A DNA stretch of 64,000 nt from Pseudomonas sp. CFII64 (GCF_000416235.1 NZ_ATLO01000044.1:1-64000); one strand, 5' to 3'. Shown: positions 8,710 to 17,674, counted from the stretch's first letter. Notes: generated by a model from the sequence alone, not told the origin. Translations and numbers: made by a program.

Positions 8710-9546
8710 TTAGTTGTCTGCGACCAACTCCGCTTGTGCCGCAGGAACTAGCGGAACAGTGCTTTCACGCAACGGTAATTCCAGCACGCGTCGGCCATAA
8801 AATGCCAGCGCGGTAAGCAATGCCGAGAACCAGACCAGAATCCCCGCCCAGAACGTGTGGGACATAAAGTGCCAGCCTTGTAATACCCGGGTGGTCCCAT
8901 AAACCATGCCGAGCAATAGCGTCCAGTAAAGCAGCGCCTTGGCATGCCGCCAGCGATAACGACGGGCGACGAAGTACAAGGCGAGCATGGTAAAGCCTCC
9001 GGAGGCATGGCCGCCGGGCCAGCAGCGACCTTTGCCGGCTTCACGCAGCAGGCTGAAGTTTTCGAACCACTCTTTTTTTTCCATGGCGCCGCCATACAGC
9101 GTTGTTTCGATAGGGCAGTAAATGCTGGTGTGGCTTTTGAAATAGTGGATAACACCGGTGGTTATCGCGAAGGAGACGACCAGGAATAGAAAGTCGCGCC
9201 GGTGCCGTGTGCAGAACTTCAACAGCCTTGCGACGTGAGTTCTCTCCAGAAAGGCAATCATCCTCCGATGTTTTTCAGCATTGAAGCGGGGCCACAGAAA
9301 AGACAGCAGCGCGCCGACAATCGCAGCTTCACCGGTCCAGTTCGGAATGATCCGTGCCCAGCGGTGGGTAATGTCCTCGAACAGTTTGTCATGTTCCAGC
9401 CAGAACGTGTGGCTGTCGGCGTTATACAGGAGGCTGCTGATTGCCACGTCCAGTTGCGTCAAGTCGAACACAACAAATATCGAAAGTGCCAGGAACAACG
9501 GCAGGCCAATATTGATTAGATAGAACTGATGTTTTGGATTATTCAC
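8710..9546 (-). CDS. PAP2-family membrane phosphatase
   Basis: A 278-residue integral membrane protein with the three-part type-2 phosphatidic acid phosphatase signature: K-SHTS in the first block, a GRCWPGGHASGGF block (the PSGH-like second motif, about 180-192), and HFMSHTFW as the third. Homologues dephosphorylate lipid phosphates such as undecaprenyl-PP or lipid A phosphates at the periplasmic face. It lies directly downstream of a histidine-phosphatase gene on the same strand, with 34 bp between them, so the pair probably forms an operon for envelope phosphate removal. The substrate is not determinable here. Confidence 0.86.
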   Translation of the reverse strand: MNNPKHQFYLINIGLPLFLALSIFVVFDLTQLDVAISSLLYNADSHTFWLEHDKLFEDITHRWARIIPNWTGEAAIVGALLSFLWPRFNAEKHRRMIAFLERTHVARLLKFCTRHRRDFLFLVVSFAITTGVIHYFKSHTSIYCPIETTLYGGAMEKKEWFENFSLLREAGKGRCWPGGHASGGFTMLALYFVARRYRWRHAKALLYWTLLLGMVYGTTRVLQGWHFMSHTFWAGILVWFSALLTALAFYGRRVLELPLRESTVPLVPAAQAELVADN

Positions 9547-9580
9547 GCGGCATGTCCCGACTCGATATTAATGATGATGG

Positions 9581-10276
9581 TTACGGGCGTCTGGCAAGTA
9601 CGGACTTCCAGTCCGGCGCGTCGAGAAAACCCAGGACGTGGGCGGTATGGTCTTCTGGATCCACGGCGACAAATAGCGAGCTGCCGTAATCAAGCATTGA
9701 GCGCGACGACACTTGCAGAGAGCGCTCCAGTTGGTCGATGCATTCGCTGTGCGTGACCAGGATCAGATTGCGGTGCTCGGCTTTGTGGCGCAGCACATCC
9801 TCCAGCATGCTGCGCCGACAGTTGATCAACCAGTCTTCACCCGCACTCGCCTGATTGAAGGCGAAGGTCGAGGTCTGGCGGGTTCGGGCCAGCGGGCTGC
9901 TGAAGATATCGGCATTGGCCAGGCCCAGCGTGCGAAAGGAATTGCCCAGCTCAACGGCCGCACTCCGACCCTTGCGAGTAATACCGTCGGCGACATCAAG
10001 GCAGGGATTGGTGGAGTGATCACAGCGCTCGGCATGCCGCACCAGCACCACCAGCTCGCCTTTGGTCCAGCGCGCATACACATCGGCAGTGCGCATGTTG
10101 CGGCCTTGAGCCAGGTCCACTGGCGCTGCTGCGCGCAGGAACCACAGGCCGATCAATACCGCCAGGATGACAAACGACAGCATCACCAGCAGCGTCTTAT
10201 ATCGAGCCTGAATAAAGGTGCCTGGTTTATGGTTCGCGCGGCCATGAGCGACGATTCGGCTGAACAGTGATTCCAT
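9581..10276 (-). CDS. Membrane-anchored histidine phosphatase (phosphoglycerate-mutase superfamily)
   Basis: A 231-residue protein with one N-terminal membrane helix (about 29-49) and a histidine-phosphatase domain. The domain is marked by LVVLVRHAERCD (catalytic RHxE, about 77-85), DIFSSPLARTRQT and a second catalytic His in ILVTHSE. Family relatives include the LPS-core heptose phosphatase Ais/PmrG. A periplasmic role in LPS-phosphate metabolism together with the PAP2 gene just downstream is plausible but inferred. Confidence 0.83.
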   Translation of the reverse strand: MESLFSRIVAHGRANHKPGTFIQARYKTLLVMLSFVILAVLIGLWFLRAAAPVDLAQGRNMRTADVYARWTKGELVVLVRHAERCDHSTNPCLDVADGITRKGRSAAVELGNSFRTLGLANADIFSSPLARTRQTSTFAFNQASAGEDWLINCRRSMLEDVLRHKAEHRNLILVTHSECIDQLERSLQVSSRSMLDYGSSLFVAVDPEDHTAHVLGFLDAPDWKSVLARRP

Positions 10277-10508
10277 GATGCGGCGTTATCTACTGTCTGG
10301 ATCGGTTAATCAAAATCGACAGCGTCACAAAGCGCAGGTGGGCTGAAGACCGTAACGTTGCCGGCACTCAAGGAATGAGTGACTGCATGCTGCGGATCTT
10401 AGGGAGGCGGGAGTCAATGACGGGTCAAAGGGATGTGAAAAAACAATTCACATGCCTGTGCAATCCGCAAACAGGGCGAGGGCGCTGATGGCCCTCGCCA
10501 GCGTTCGA

Positions 10509-11294
10509 TCAGAAGAACACTTTCACCAACAAACTGGCGGTATTTTGATTGGTATCGAAGTACCTGGTGTCTTCGATGCCGTATTTGTCAGACCAGTAAT
10601 CGTACTCGATACCGACATACAGCTGACGATCCGGCAGGTTCAATGCTTTGCCCAGGTCGTATTTGATCTGTGGGTTGAAGTGCACGTTGGATTTGTATTC
10701 GCCGTTGTGATCGGACTTGTTATCCACAACCCAGTCCATGAAACCGTCGATCAGGATATCGGACTTGCCCACGGGAATGGTGTAGGACCACACCGGAGTC
10801 ACCTGCCAGGCGCCGTAGCCTTGGCGATGGCCATCGGTGTAGCGCTTGTAGAAGTTCAGCTGGAAGTAGTCGAAGCCGGGGATGTTCAGGTCGAAGCCCG
10901 GACCGATCAGGTACGACTCGTTGTCGCCTTCGCCAAACTCATAAGTTGCGGCGAGCAGTACGTCGGAGATCGGGCCGAACTCGAATTTCTGACCAAAGAT
11001 CTTGCCCATGGACAGGCGTGGGGAGATCTCGCCGTAATACGTGTTATCGCCCGAAGTGGCGTCGCCTTTGCCGTTATAAAAGATCTTGTCGATAAACAGG
11101 AAGTTGTCGCCGTATTTCCAGCCGTCAGCATGTTCGAAGGTGAAGGTCTGTTGATTTGACGGGTTGACTGCGAAGTCGCGACCGTTCAGATACGTCAGGC
11201 TGTTGCTCTGCCATTGTAGAAGGTCGCCGGCCAGCGTCTGCCCGGCGGCCAACAAACTGCCGGCATATACCAGGCTGGAAATAGTACGGTTCAT
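10509..11294 (-). CDS. tsx: Outer-membrane nucleoside-specific channel (Tsx/OmpK family)
   Basis: A 261-residue outer-membrane beta-barrel. A signal peptide ends at about residue 22 (cleavage after TLAG). Amphipathic strands follow, with family features WQSNSLTYLNG near the start, GFDLNIPGFDYFQLNFYKR in the middle, and a terminal aromatic residue (VKVFF). ATG at 11294 has GGGGAG 6 nt upstream. Tsx proteins admit nucleosides and nucleobases. It is the last gene of the purine block, downstream of the NCS2 permease, which fits uptake of purines across the outer membrane. Three RutR-like boxes precede it. Confidence 0.87.
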   Translation of the reverse strand: MNRTISSLVYAGSLLAAGQTLAGDLLQWQSNSLTYLNGRDFAVNPSNQQTFTFEHADGWKYGDNFLFIDKIFYNGKGDATSGDNTYYGEISPRLSMGKIFGQKFEFGPISDVLLAATYEFGEGDNESYLIGPGFDLNIPGFDYFQLNFYKRYTDGHRQGYGAWQVTPVWSYTIPVGKSDILIDGFMDWVVDNKSDHNGEYKSNVHFNPQIKYDLGKALNLPDRQLYVGIEYDYWSDKYGIEDTRYFDTNQNTASLLVKVFF

Positions 11295-11364
11295 GCGGTG
11301 CTCCCCTGTTGATAGGTATGTTTTTGGCGCTCTGTCTTGACGCCTTTTATTGCCGGTTAAAACA

Positions 11365-11378
11365 TGTCGGTTCGGTCA
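11365..11378. promoter_or_regulatory. RutR-like operator candidate, tsx box 1
   Basis: TGTCGGTTCGGTCA, 14 bp, 71 bp upstream of the tsx start codon. It shares the right half TCGGTCA with five other boxes in the window. Confidence 0.45.
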
Positions 11379-11499
11379 GCTTTGAGTTGCTTTTGATACA
11401 TAGCAAGAGCTGGGCCAATGCCATAAAAAAAGCGCAAAAGTGCAATCGAAAGCGGTCTGGGCTGTCGATTCGAGGCGTTTTTCCCGAAACTCGTGCAGT

Positions 11500-11513
11500 T
11501 GACCGCTCGGTCA
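11500..11513. promoter_or_regulatory. RutR-like operator candidate, tsx box 2
   Basis: TGACCGCTCGGTCA is a nearly perfect palindrome (TGACC-N4-GGTCA). With flanking bases it reads TTGACCGCTCGGTCAG, close to the E. coli RutR consensus TTGACCANNTGGTCAA as I recall it. Confidence 0.55.
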
Positions 11514-11519
11514 GCTAGC

Positions 11520-11533
11520 TGTCCGGTCGGTCA
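11520..11533. promoter_or_regulatory. RutR-like operator candidate, tsx box 3
   Basis: TGTCCGGTCGGTCA begins 20 bp after box 2, that is, two helical turns away on the same face of the DNA. Confidence 0.45.
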
Positions 11534-11670
11534 GGATCCAAAGATGTGCGGTTTTGGCGCGGCGGCGGAGAATACTGGCTCTCGCCATCAGGCTCAAGTG
11601 CGCTGCGACGGGGCACGGATGACGATACTGGGGCACGTCTGCCCGTGATCGTTCGTGCCGCCGCGTTCGA

Positions 11671-13026
11671 TCAATGTGGATGCAGGGCTTCGCTTGATGA
11701 CTGGCGATCCACGCCACCGAGAATGTTGAACAGCAGGTTCAACAGCACCGCGCTGAGGGTCGCCATGGCGATGCCGCTGTGAGTGATCGGCCCCATCCAT
11801 TGCGGCAGATGCGCGAAGAATTCCGGACGCACCACTGGAATCAGGCCCATGCCGATGCTCACCGCCACCAGTAATTGATTGCGCCGGTCGCCGATGTCCG
11901 CTTCCTGGAGAATCTTGATCCCGGTCGCGGCCACCATGCCGAACATGGCGATGGCCGCGCCGCCCAGGACCGCCGGCGGGATTGATGCCACCAGAAACGC
12001 CGCCTTGGGCAGCAGGCTCAAGGTGATCAGAAACGCGCCGGCCACCACTGTAACGGACCGGCAACGCACGCCGGTCATCTGCACCAGACCGATGTTTTGC
12101 GCGAACGAGGAGTGGGTGAAGGTATTCAGGAAGCCCGCAAGAAAAGAAGCCGCCGCATCGCAAAGCAGGCCGCGGCGCAACATGCCAGGGGTGACTTCGC
12201 GGTCGGTGATCTTGCCCAGCGCAAGGAACATGCCGGTGGATTCAACGAAGATGATCACCACCACCAGGCACATGGACAGGATCGGCGCGAGGTGGAATTG
12301 CGGCATGCCGAAGTGCAGCGGCGTGACGACCTTGATCCAGTCCGCTTGCGCCAGACCATTCAAGTCGACCATGCCAATCAACCCCGCCAGCAGGTAACCC
12401 AGCGCCATGCCGATCAACACTGAAATGTTCACCCAGAAGCCGCGCATGAAACGGTTGATGAGCAGGATGGTGAGCAAGACCAATGCGGCGACCAGCAGAT
12501 AAATCGGGTCGCCGAAGGTCGTCGCCTTGCTGCCGCCGCCCGCCCAGTTCACGGCGACCGGGAATAATGAAAGCCCGATCGAAGTGATCACTGTGCCGGT
12601 CACCAGCGGCGGGAAGAAGCGCACGATCTTCGACATGAACGGCGCGATCAGCAGGCCGAAGAAACCGGCTGCGATGGTCGCACCGAAGATGCCCGGCATG
12701 CCGATCCCCGGCGTTCCGGCCATCACCACCATGCTGCCGACTGCGGCAAAACTGGCGCCCATCATCACCGGCATGCGAATCCCCAGCGGGCCGATGCCCA
12801 GCGATTGCACAACAGTGGCAATGCCCGCCACCAGCAGATCGGCGTTGATCAAAAAAGCGATTTCTTCACGGGACAAACCAGCGGCTTGACCGATGATCAG
12901 CGGCACGGCGATGGCGCCGCCATACATCAAAAGGACGTGTTGCAGGCCCACCAGAAACAATTGCAGCAGTGGCAGGGGCTGTCTTGGCGGCGCGGCGGGG
13001 ATGCGCGCGTGTGTGGACTCGGACAT
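11671..13026 (-). CDS. NCS2-family purine permease (xanthine/urate type)
   Basis: A protein of about 451 residues with roughly 12-14 membrane helices. It carries the nucleobase-ascorbate transporter signature QNIGLVQMTGV in TM10 (preceded by THSSFA) and GLQHVLLMYGGAIAVP in TM1. ATG at 13026 (MSESTHARIP) is chosen because GAGGTG precedes it. An upstream in-frame ATG at 13038 has no ribosome site. Family members carry xanthine or urate with H+ or Na+. Placement between puuD and tsx suggests urate or xanthine uptake. Uracil specificity is less likely from context. Confidence 0.9.
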   Translation of the reverse strand: MSESTHARIPAAPPRQPLPLLQLFLVGLQHVLLMYGGAIAVPLIIGQAAGLSREEIAFLINADLLVAGIATVVQSLGIGPLGIRMPVMMGASFAAVGSMVVMAGTPGIGMPGIFGATIAAGFFGLLIAPFMSKIVRFFPPLVTGTVITSIGLSLFPVAVNWAGGGSKATTFGDPIYLLVAALVLLTILLINRFMRGFWVNISVLIGMALGYLLAGLIGMVDLNGLAQADWIKVVTPLHFGMPQFHLAPILSMCLVVVIIFVESTGMFLALGKITDREVTPGMLRRGLLCDAAASFLAGFLNTFTHSSFAQNIGLVQMTGVRCRSVTVVAGAFLITLSLLPKAAFLVASIPPAVLGGAAIAMFGMVAATGIKILQEADIGDRRNQLLVAVSIGMGLIPVVRPEFFAHLPQWMGPITHSGIAMATLSAVLLNLLFNILGGVDRQSSSEALHPH

Positions 13027-13100
13027 GCAACACCTCATTGTTTTTATTTTGGGGTTGTTGGTGGTCGGGAGCAGCTAAAAGCTTGAGGCTAGAGGCTGCT

Positions 13101-14390
13101 TCAATTCGTTTGCGCCCCTTTATCAATCCATTGCCCCAGCAACTCACGTTCCTGTTGGGTCATCTGGGTGATGTTGCCCAAGGGCATGATCTGCGAAACC
13201 ACGGCCTGGGCCTGGATGCGCGGCGCCAGTTGCTGGATTTGCTGCGGCGTGTCGAACATGATTCCGGCCGGCGCGGTGCTGAACAACGGGCTGGTGGGTT
13301 TGGCCGAATGACACACCGCGCAGCGTTCCTGAATCACGCTGTGCACTTTGCCGAAATCGACACCCGGGCTGGCCTTGGCAACCTCAACCGGCGCGGGCGC
13401 AGGTTCGGGCCTGGGTTCGTCATGGCGATAGCCGCCAATGGCCGTACCCGGCAGCGGCTGATAGTCGATCTTCGCCCCTTCCGGTGCTCTCGGCATTTGC
13501 GCAGGACCGGTCACATAAGCCAGGCACAACATGCCGAGGGCCGCGACGGGCAGGGTCCAGGCGTATTTATGGCTGTTGTGTCGGGTGTTGAAATAATGCC
13601 GAACCAACACCGCCAAAACCGCGATCCCGGCCAGGATCAACCAGTTGTACTGGCTGCCGTAGGTGCTCGGGAAGTGGTTGCTGATCATGATGAACAGCAC
13701 CGGCAAGGTGAAGTAGTTGTTGTGCCGCGAACGCAACAGGCCCTTGGCGGGCAGCGACGGGTCCGGCGTGCGGTTCTCGGCGATGGCCGCCACCAGTGCG
13801 CGCTGGGCAGGCATGATGATGCGGAACACGTTGCCGACCATGATCGTACCGATGATCGCGCCGACATGCAGATAAGCGCCGCGCCCGCTGAATACTTTGC
13901 TGAAACCGTAGGCCGCAGCGATCAGCAGGACGAACAGGATAAAACCGAGCAGGGCGGGGCGTTTGCCCAGTGCCGAGTCGCAGAGAAAGCTGTACACGAA
14001 CCAGCCGACGAACAACGAGCCCAGGCCCAATGCAACGCCTTCAAGGCCCGACAGGCTGCTGCCCGGAGCCAGCAGATACAAAGTCGGATTGGCGTAGAAC
14101 ACCACGCACAACAGCGCGACGCCGGACATCCAGGTGAAATACGCTTCCCATTTGAACCAGTGCAGGTTGTCGGGCATGGTCGGCGGGGCAAGCTTGTACT
14201 TCTCCAGGTGATAGATGCCGCCACCATGAATGGCCCACAAGTCCCCGGACAGGCCGTCACGCGGATTGACCCGGTTGAGGTTGTTCTCCAGCCAGACGAA
14301 ATAGAAGGACGCGCCGATCCAGGCGATCCCGACAATCATGTGAATCCAGCGCACGGCCAGATTCAGCCATTCCATCAAATGTGCTTCCAC
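13101..14390 (-). CDS. puuD: Urate hydroxylase PuuD with fused C-terminal cytochrome c
   Basis: A 429-residue inner-membrane enzyme that oxidises urate to 5-hydroxyisourate, passing electrons to its own cytochrome c domain instead of making H2O2. The N-terminal two-thirds has about eight membrane helices with conserved histidines (WLNLAVRWIHMIVGIAWIG and WAIHGGGIYHLEKYKL). The tail has one CxxCH haem site (CAVCH, about 356-360) and a likely Met ligand in QIMPLGNIT. No soluble uricase gene is present in the window, so this is the urate-oxidising step. Start is GTG at 14390 with AAGG 8 nt upstream; ATG at 14375 is an alternative. It is in one orientation with puuE, uraD, alc and allA. Confidence 0.92.
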   Translation of the reverse strand: MEAHLMEWLNLAVRWIHMIVGIAWIGASFYFVWLENNLNRVNPRDGLSGDLWAIHGGGIYHLEKYKLAPPTMPDNLHWFKWEAYFTWMSGVALLCVVFYANPTLYLLAPGSSLSGLEGVALGLGSLFVGWFVYSFLCDSALGKRPALLGFILFVLLIAAAYGFSKVFSGRGAYLHVGAIIGTIMVGNVFRIIMPAQRALVAAIAENRTPDPSLPAKGLLRSRHNNYFTLPVLFIMISNHFPSTYGSQYNWLILAGIAVLAVLVRHYFNTRHNSHKYAWTLPVAALGMLCLAYVTGPAQMPRAPEGAKIDYQPLPGTAIGGYRHDEPRPEPAPAPVEVAKASPGVDFGKVHSVIQERCAVCHSAKPTSPLFSTAPAGIMFDTPQQIQQLAPRIQAQAVVSQIMPLGNITQMTQQERELLGQWIDKGAQTN

Positions 14391-14439
14391 GGTTTTTACC
14401 TTTTGCCTGTCGTCACTAGCGGACGTTCAGACCCTTCTC

Positions 14440-14943
14440 TTATCGGTGGGGGTCGAGAACCAGCCTCTGGCTCTCAGTGAAGAAATGCTCATCGCAGTTA
14501 TTGCCAGTTCCACTGCGATCAACCACCAGGAAGTCATCCCGCTTTTCGATCGTCAGCACCGGGTGGTGCCAGACGCCGCGATGGTAATTAACGCCCTGCC
14601 TGCCATTGGAAATGAAGGCGCGGGCCAACTCTGATTCAGGTACATCGCCAAGTGGCGCGACCACGATCAGAAAGGGGTTGCCGAGCAGCGGCACGAAGGC
14701 CTGGCTGCCCAGCGGATGGCGCTCCAGCATGCACACCGTCAGCGGCATTTCCAGCGCCTCGGCGCGGAAGATACTGATGATCGCTTTGTCATCCGGCGTT
14801 GCGGTTTCCACTTCGGCCAGACGATGAAAACGCATGGTCGAGCCGTTGTTGATCATGAAGTGATCGCTGCCGTCGGTTTCGATGACATCACCGAAAGGGG
14901 CGAAGGCTTCTTTGGTCAACGGCTCGATGGTCAATGTGCGCAT
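14440..14943 (-). CDS. allA: Ureidoglycolate lyase
   Basis: This 167-residue cupin-fold enzyme would split ureidoglycolate into glyoxylate and urea, the last step of the ureide pathway here. Family features are LTKEAFAPFGDVIETDG near the start, FVPLLGNPFLIVVAP in the middle, and NYHRGVWHHPVLTI at about 119-132 (metal and substrate histidines). It lies downstream of allantoicase, separated from it by a REPIN element, and upstream of puuD in the same orientation. Confidence 0.94.
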   Translation of the reverse strand: MRTLTIEPLTKEAFAPFGDVIETDGSDHFMINNGSTMRFHRLAEVETATPDDKAIISIFRAEALEMPLTVCMLERHPLGSQAFVPLLGNPFLIVVAPLGDVPESELARAFISNGRQGVNYHRGVWHHPVLTIEKRDDFLVVDRSGTGNNCDEHFFTESQRLVLDPHR

Positions 14944-14986
14944 GGTGGGTCTTCTGTTCTTAATTCAATTGATTCCAGACTGAAGA

Positions 14987-15081
14987 CCCGTAGGACCAGC
15001 TTTAGCCGGGAGGGGGTCCATACATTCGATGCAGTTGTTGCGTCAGAAATGCTTGCTCCCGGCTAAAGCCGGTCCTACGGG
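14987..15081. repeat. REPIN-like inverted repeat, family A copy 1
   Basis: Two inverted copies of the REP core TAGGACCGGCTTTAGCCGGG (first copy with one change, ACCAGC) flank a 40-50 nt spacer. It sits between alc and allA inside the ureide operon and may modulate relative expression or mRNA stability. Confidence 0.85.
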
Positions 15082-15088
15082 CAATCGG

Positions 15089-16084
15089 TTACTTCGACAC
15101 TTTACCCAGCACTCGAAGACGACTCACCCCACCATCCGGGAATACATTCAGGCGGATGTGGGTGATCGGCCCCAGCGCCTTGATCTGCTCGGCGAACTCG
15201 TGCTCGGCGTGCATTTGCAGTTTCTGGCTGGGCAGCAATTCGCGCCAGAACAGGCTCTGGGTTTCGATCTGATTATCGGTGCCGCCCTTGACGAACGCGC
15301 CCTGGATCGAGCAACTTTCCGGGTAATTGCCCTTGAAGTGCAACGTGTCGACGATGACTTTCTCGACTTCCCCGGCATGACCCAAAGCGACGATCACCCA
15401 GTCATTGCCCGGCGTGCGACGGCGTGCGGTTTCCCAGCCATCGCCCATGTTCACGCCACGGCCCGGATTGAGGATGTTGCTCATGCGCCCGAAGTGCTCA
15501 TCGGAACAGGCCAGGGCCCGACCGCCGTTGAGCGCCGAAGCCAGGTCGACCTGCTCGTTGTCAGCCACTGCCGACCAGTCGCGGAACGGGATGCCATACA
15601 CCCGCAACCGCGCGACGCCGCCGTCCGGGTAGATATTGAAACGCAAGTGGCTGAAGGCCTGGTCGTTGCTGATTTCATGGAAGTGATGGCTGTCGCCGTT
15701 CAGTTCCACCGCCGAAAGGATTTCTGTCCATTGGGTGCCGTCATCCGGTTCGCCGGAGGCCAGGAAACAGGCTTCCAGCGACGCCGAAGGCGGATAGTTG
15801 CCAGTGAAGAACGAAGTGTCGATGTCCACGCCTTTGATCGAACCGGCGACACCCAGGCGGATCACCGCGCTGTCGTAACCTTCGAAACGTTTGCGGCGCG
15901 ATTCCCAGCCGTCCATCCACTTGCCGTTGTCGTCGAACACGCCTTCCTTGAACACGGCAGGCGTGGGCTGGAACAAACGGTTGGCGTCGGCGAACCAGTC
16001 GTCAGTGACGGAAATGATTTTGGTGCCCAGGCGCGCATCGGCCAGGTTGACGAATTTTTCGAAGGGTACGGCGTAAGCTTTCAT
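15089..16084 (-). CDS. alc: Allantoicase
   Basis: This 331-residue enzyme would convert allantoate to ureidoglycolate plus urea. The protein consists of two similar halves, each with the family pattern. Half one has GWESRRKR..DSAVIRLG and DIDTSFFTGNYPPSASLEAC. Half two has GWETARRRTPGNDWVIVALG and DTLHFKGNYPESCSIQGAF. Each half ends in RLNVFPDGGVSRLRVLG or a close match. ATG at 16084 (MKAYAVPFEKF) gives the usual length; an upstream in-frame start would add 17 unrelated residues. Confidence 0.95.
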   Translation of the reverse strand: MKAYAVPFEKFVNLADARLGTKIISVTDDWFADANRLFQPTPAVFKEGVFDDNGKWMDGWESRRKRFEGYDSAVIRLGVAGSIKGVDIDTSFFTGNYPPSASLEACFLASGEPDDGTQWTEILSAVELNGDSHHFHEISNDQAFSHLRFNIYPDGGVARLRVYGIPFRDWSAVADNEQVDLASALNGGRALACSDEHFGRMSNILNPGRGVNMGDGWETARRRTPGNDWVIVALGHAGEVEKVIVDTLHFKGNYPESCSIQGAFVKGGTDNQIETQSLFWRELLPSQKLQMHAEHEFAEQIKALGPITHIRLNVFPDGGVSRLRVLGKVSK

Positions 16085-16147
16085 TCTTTTTGTCTGCCTT
16101 TTTTCAGTCGGTGGCGTGGGAATAGTCGGTCGCAAGGGTCGTATGCG

Positions 16148-16663
16148 TCACATTGCCTGCAAACGAAACAGCGCAATCTTGTTGATCTCTGCCAGGGCGC
16201 AGGTGAATTCGGTTTCCGCCGAATGGTGAATGCGCGTTTCGAATGCCGCGAGGATCTGATGCCGGTTGCTGCCTTTGACCGCCATGATGAAGGGGAACGC
16301 AAACTTCGCTTTATAAGCGTCGTTCAGCTCGGTGAAGCGCTGGAACTCTTCAGCCGTGCATTGGTGGATACCGGCGCCCGCTTGTTCGTTCGTGCTGGCT
16401 TCGGTCAGTTGGCCCTGCACGGCGGCTTTGCCGGCAAGGTCCGGGTGAGCGTTGATCAGTGCCAGCTGTGCAGCGTGATCAGCGCTCAACAGGATGTCGC
16501 TCATGCGCGCATGCAGCGTCTCGATAACGTCGAGTTCCGTGCCCTGGCCTTGGTCATGGGCCTGCTCGGCAACCCACGGCGAGTGCTCGTAGATGTCGGC
16601 GAAGGTGCTGACGAAGTCTTCGCGGCTCAGGGTCGAGGGTTTCAGGGTCTTGAAATGGCTCAC
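16148..16663 (-). CDS. uraD: 2-oxo-4-hydroxy-4-carboxy-5-ureidoimidazoline (OHCU) decarboxylase
   Basis: A 171-residue all-alpha enzyme making S-allantoin from OHCU, the product of hydroxyisourate hydrolase. Recognised by FVSTFADIYEHSPWVAEQA, ALINAHPDLAGKAA (catalytic His in HPDL) and KAKFAFPFIMAVKG. It starts with GTG at 16663 overlapping the puuE stop (GTGA), so it is translationally coupled to puuE. Confidence 0.94.
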   Translation of the reverse strand: MSHFKTLKPSTLSREDFVSTFADIYEHSPWVAEQAHDQGQGTELDVIETLHARMSDILLSADHAAQLALINAHPDLAGKAAVQGQLTEASTNEQAGAGIHQCTAEEFQRFTELNDAYKAKFAFPFIMAVKGSNRHQILAAFETRIHHSAETEFTCALAEINKIALFRLQAM

Positions 16664-17595
16664 AGCGCAGCCTCCGCCTGTGGGTTGAACGGGTGTTGCG
16701 CATGCCAGTGGCGGGCGATGTCAACGCGCCGGGTAAACCAGACCTGCTCGTGACCTTTTGCGTATTCGATAAAGCGCTTGAGCGCCGCGAGGCGGGCAGG
16801 GCGGCCAATCAGGCGGCAATGCAAGCCGATGGAAAGCATCTTCGGCGCTTCGGCGCCTTCGGCGTACAACACGTCGAACGCGTCCTTCAGGTACTGGAAA
16901 AACTGCTCGCCATTGTTGAAGCCCTGCACCTGTGTGAAGCGCATGTCATTGGTGTCCAGGGTGTACGGAATCACCAGGTGCGCCTTGCCGGTGGGGTTGT
17001 TCGGCTCCCAATACGGCAGGTCGTCGTCGTAGGTGTCGCAGTCGTAGAGAAAGCCGCCTTCCTCCATGACCAGTCGCCGGGTATTCGGACCCGTGCGGCC
17101 GGTGTACCAGCCCAGCGGACGTTCGCCGCTGATTTCGGTGAGGATGCGGATCGCTTCGAGCATGTGCTCGCGTTCCTGAGCCTCGTCCATGTACTGGTAG
17201 TCGATCCAGCGATAACCATGGCTGCAGATTTCATGGCCGGCGGCGACCATGGCGCGGATCACATCCGGGTGCCGTTGCGCAGCCATGGCCACGGCAAAAA
17301 TCGTCAGCGGAATATCAAATTCCTTGAACAACTTGAGAATGCGCCACACACCGGCGCGACTGCCGTATTCGTAGAGCGATTCCATGCTCATGTTGCGCTC
17401 GCCCTGCAGTGGTTGCGCGGAAACCATTTCCGACAGAAAGGCTTCGGACTCCTTGTCGCCATGCAGGATATTGCGCTCGCCGCCTTCCTCGTAATTGAGC
17501 ACGAACGACAAGGCAATGCGTGCGTTGCCCGGCCAGTGTGGATGCGGCGGGTTGCTGCCATAGCCGATAAGGTCGCGTGGGTAGTCAGCGCTCAC
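16660..17595 (-). CDS. puuE: Allantoinase PuuE (polysaccharide-deacetylase-like, metal-independent)
   Basis: A protein of about 311 residues that opens the allantoin ring to allantoate. It has the deacetylase-like barrel of PuuE: SADYPRDLIGYGSNPPHPHW at the start, LNYEEGGERN, and EICSHGYRWIDYQ. It is unrelated to the amidohydrolase-type allantoinase AllB. GTG at 17595 is chosen because GAGGAAG lies 6 nt upstream and known PuuE proteins begin here; an earlier in-frame ATG at 17661 lacks a ribosome site. It is the first gene of the minus-strand ureide operon, with a TTGTATACAA box 80 bp upstream. Confidence 0.94.
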   Translation of the reverse strand: MSADYPRDLIGYGSNPPHPHWPGNARIALSFVLNYEEGGERNILHGDKESEAFLSEMVSAQPLQGERNMSMESLYEYGSRAGVWRILKLFKEFDIPLTIFAVAMAAQRHPDVIRAMVAAGHEICSHGYRWIDYQYMDEAQEREHMLEAIRILTEISGERPLGWYTGRTGPNTRRLVMEEGGFLYDCDTYDDDLPYWEPNNPTGKAHLVIPYTLDTNDMRFTQVQGFNNGEQFFQYLKDAFDVLYAEGAEAPKMLSIGLHCRLIGRPARLAALKRFIEYAKGHEQVWFTRRVDIARHWHAQHPFNPQAEAAL

Positions 17596-17674
17596 TGCAG
17601 TCTTCCTCGTGTCTGTGTGTCGTGTCTCGCAGGGGGTGGCAATACTTTTGCCTGCTTTCACTGCGACGTGGAGA

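Larger units (their letters stand above)
11295..11670. other. Intergenic region before tsx with operator-like boxes
   Basis: A gap of 376 bp between the NCS2 permease and tsx. No open frame is convincing. It contains three 14-bp TGAC-N6-GTCA-type boxes (separate entries) and an AT-rich stretch near 11390-11450 that may hold the tsx promoter. Confidence 0.55.

Noticed and set aside
12969..14480. Plus-strand open frame opposite puuD
   Set aside because: The minus strand encodes an unmistakable PuuD; the antisense product has no recognisable domain.
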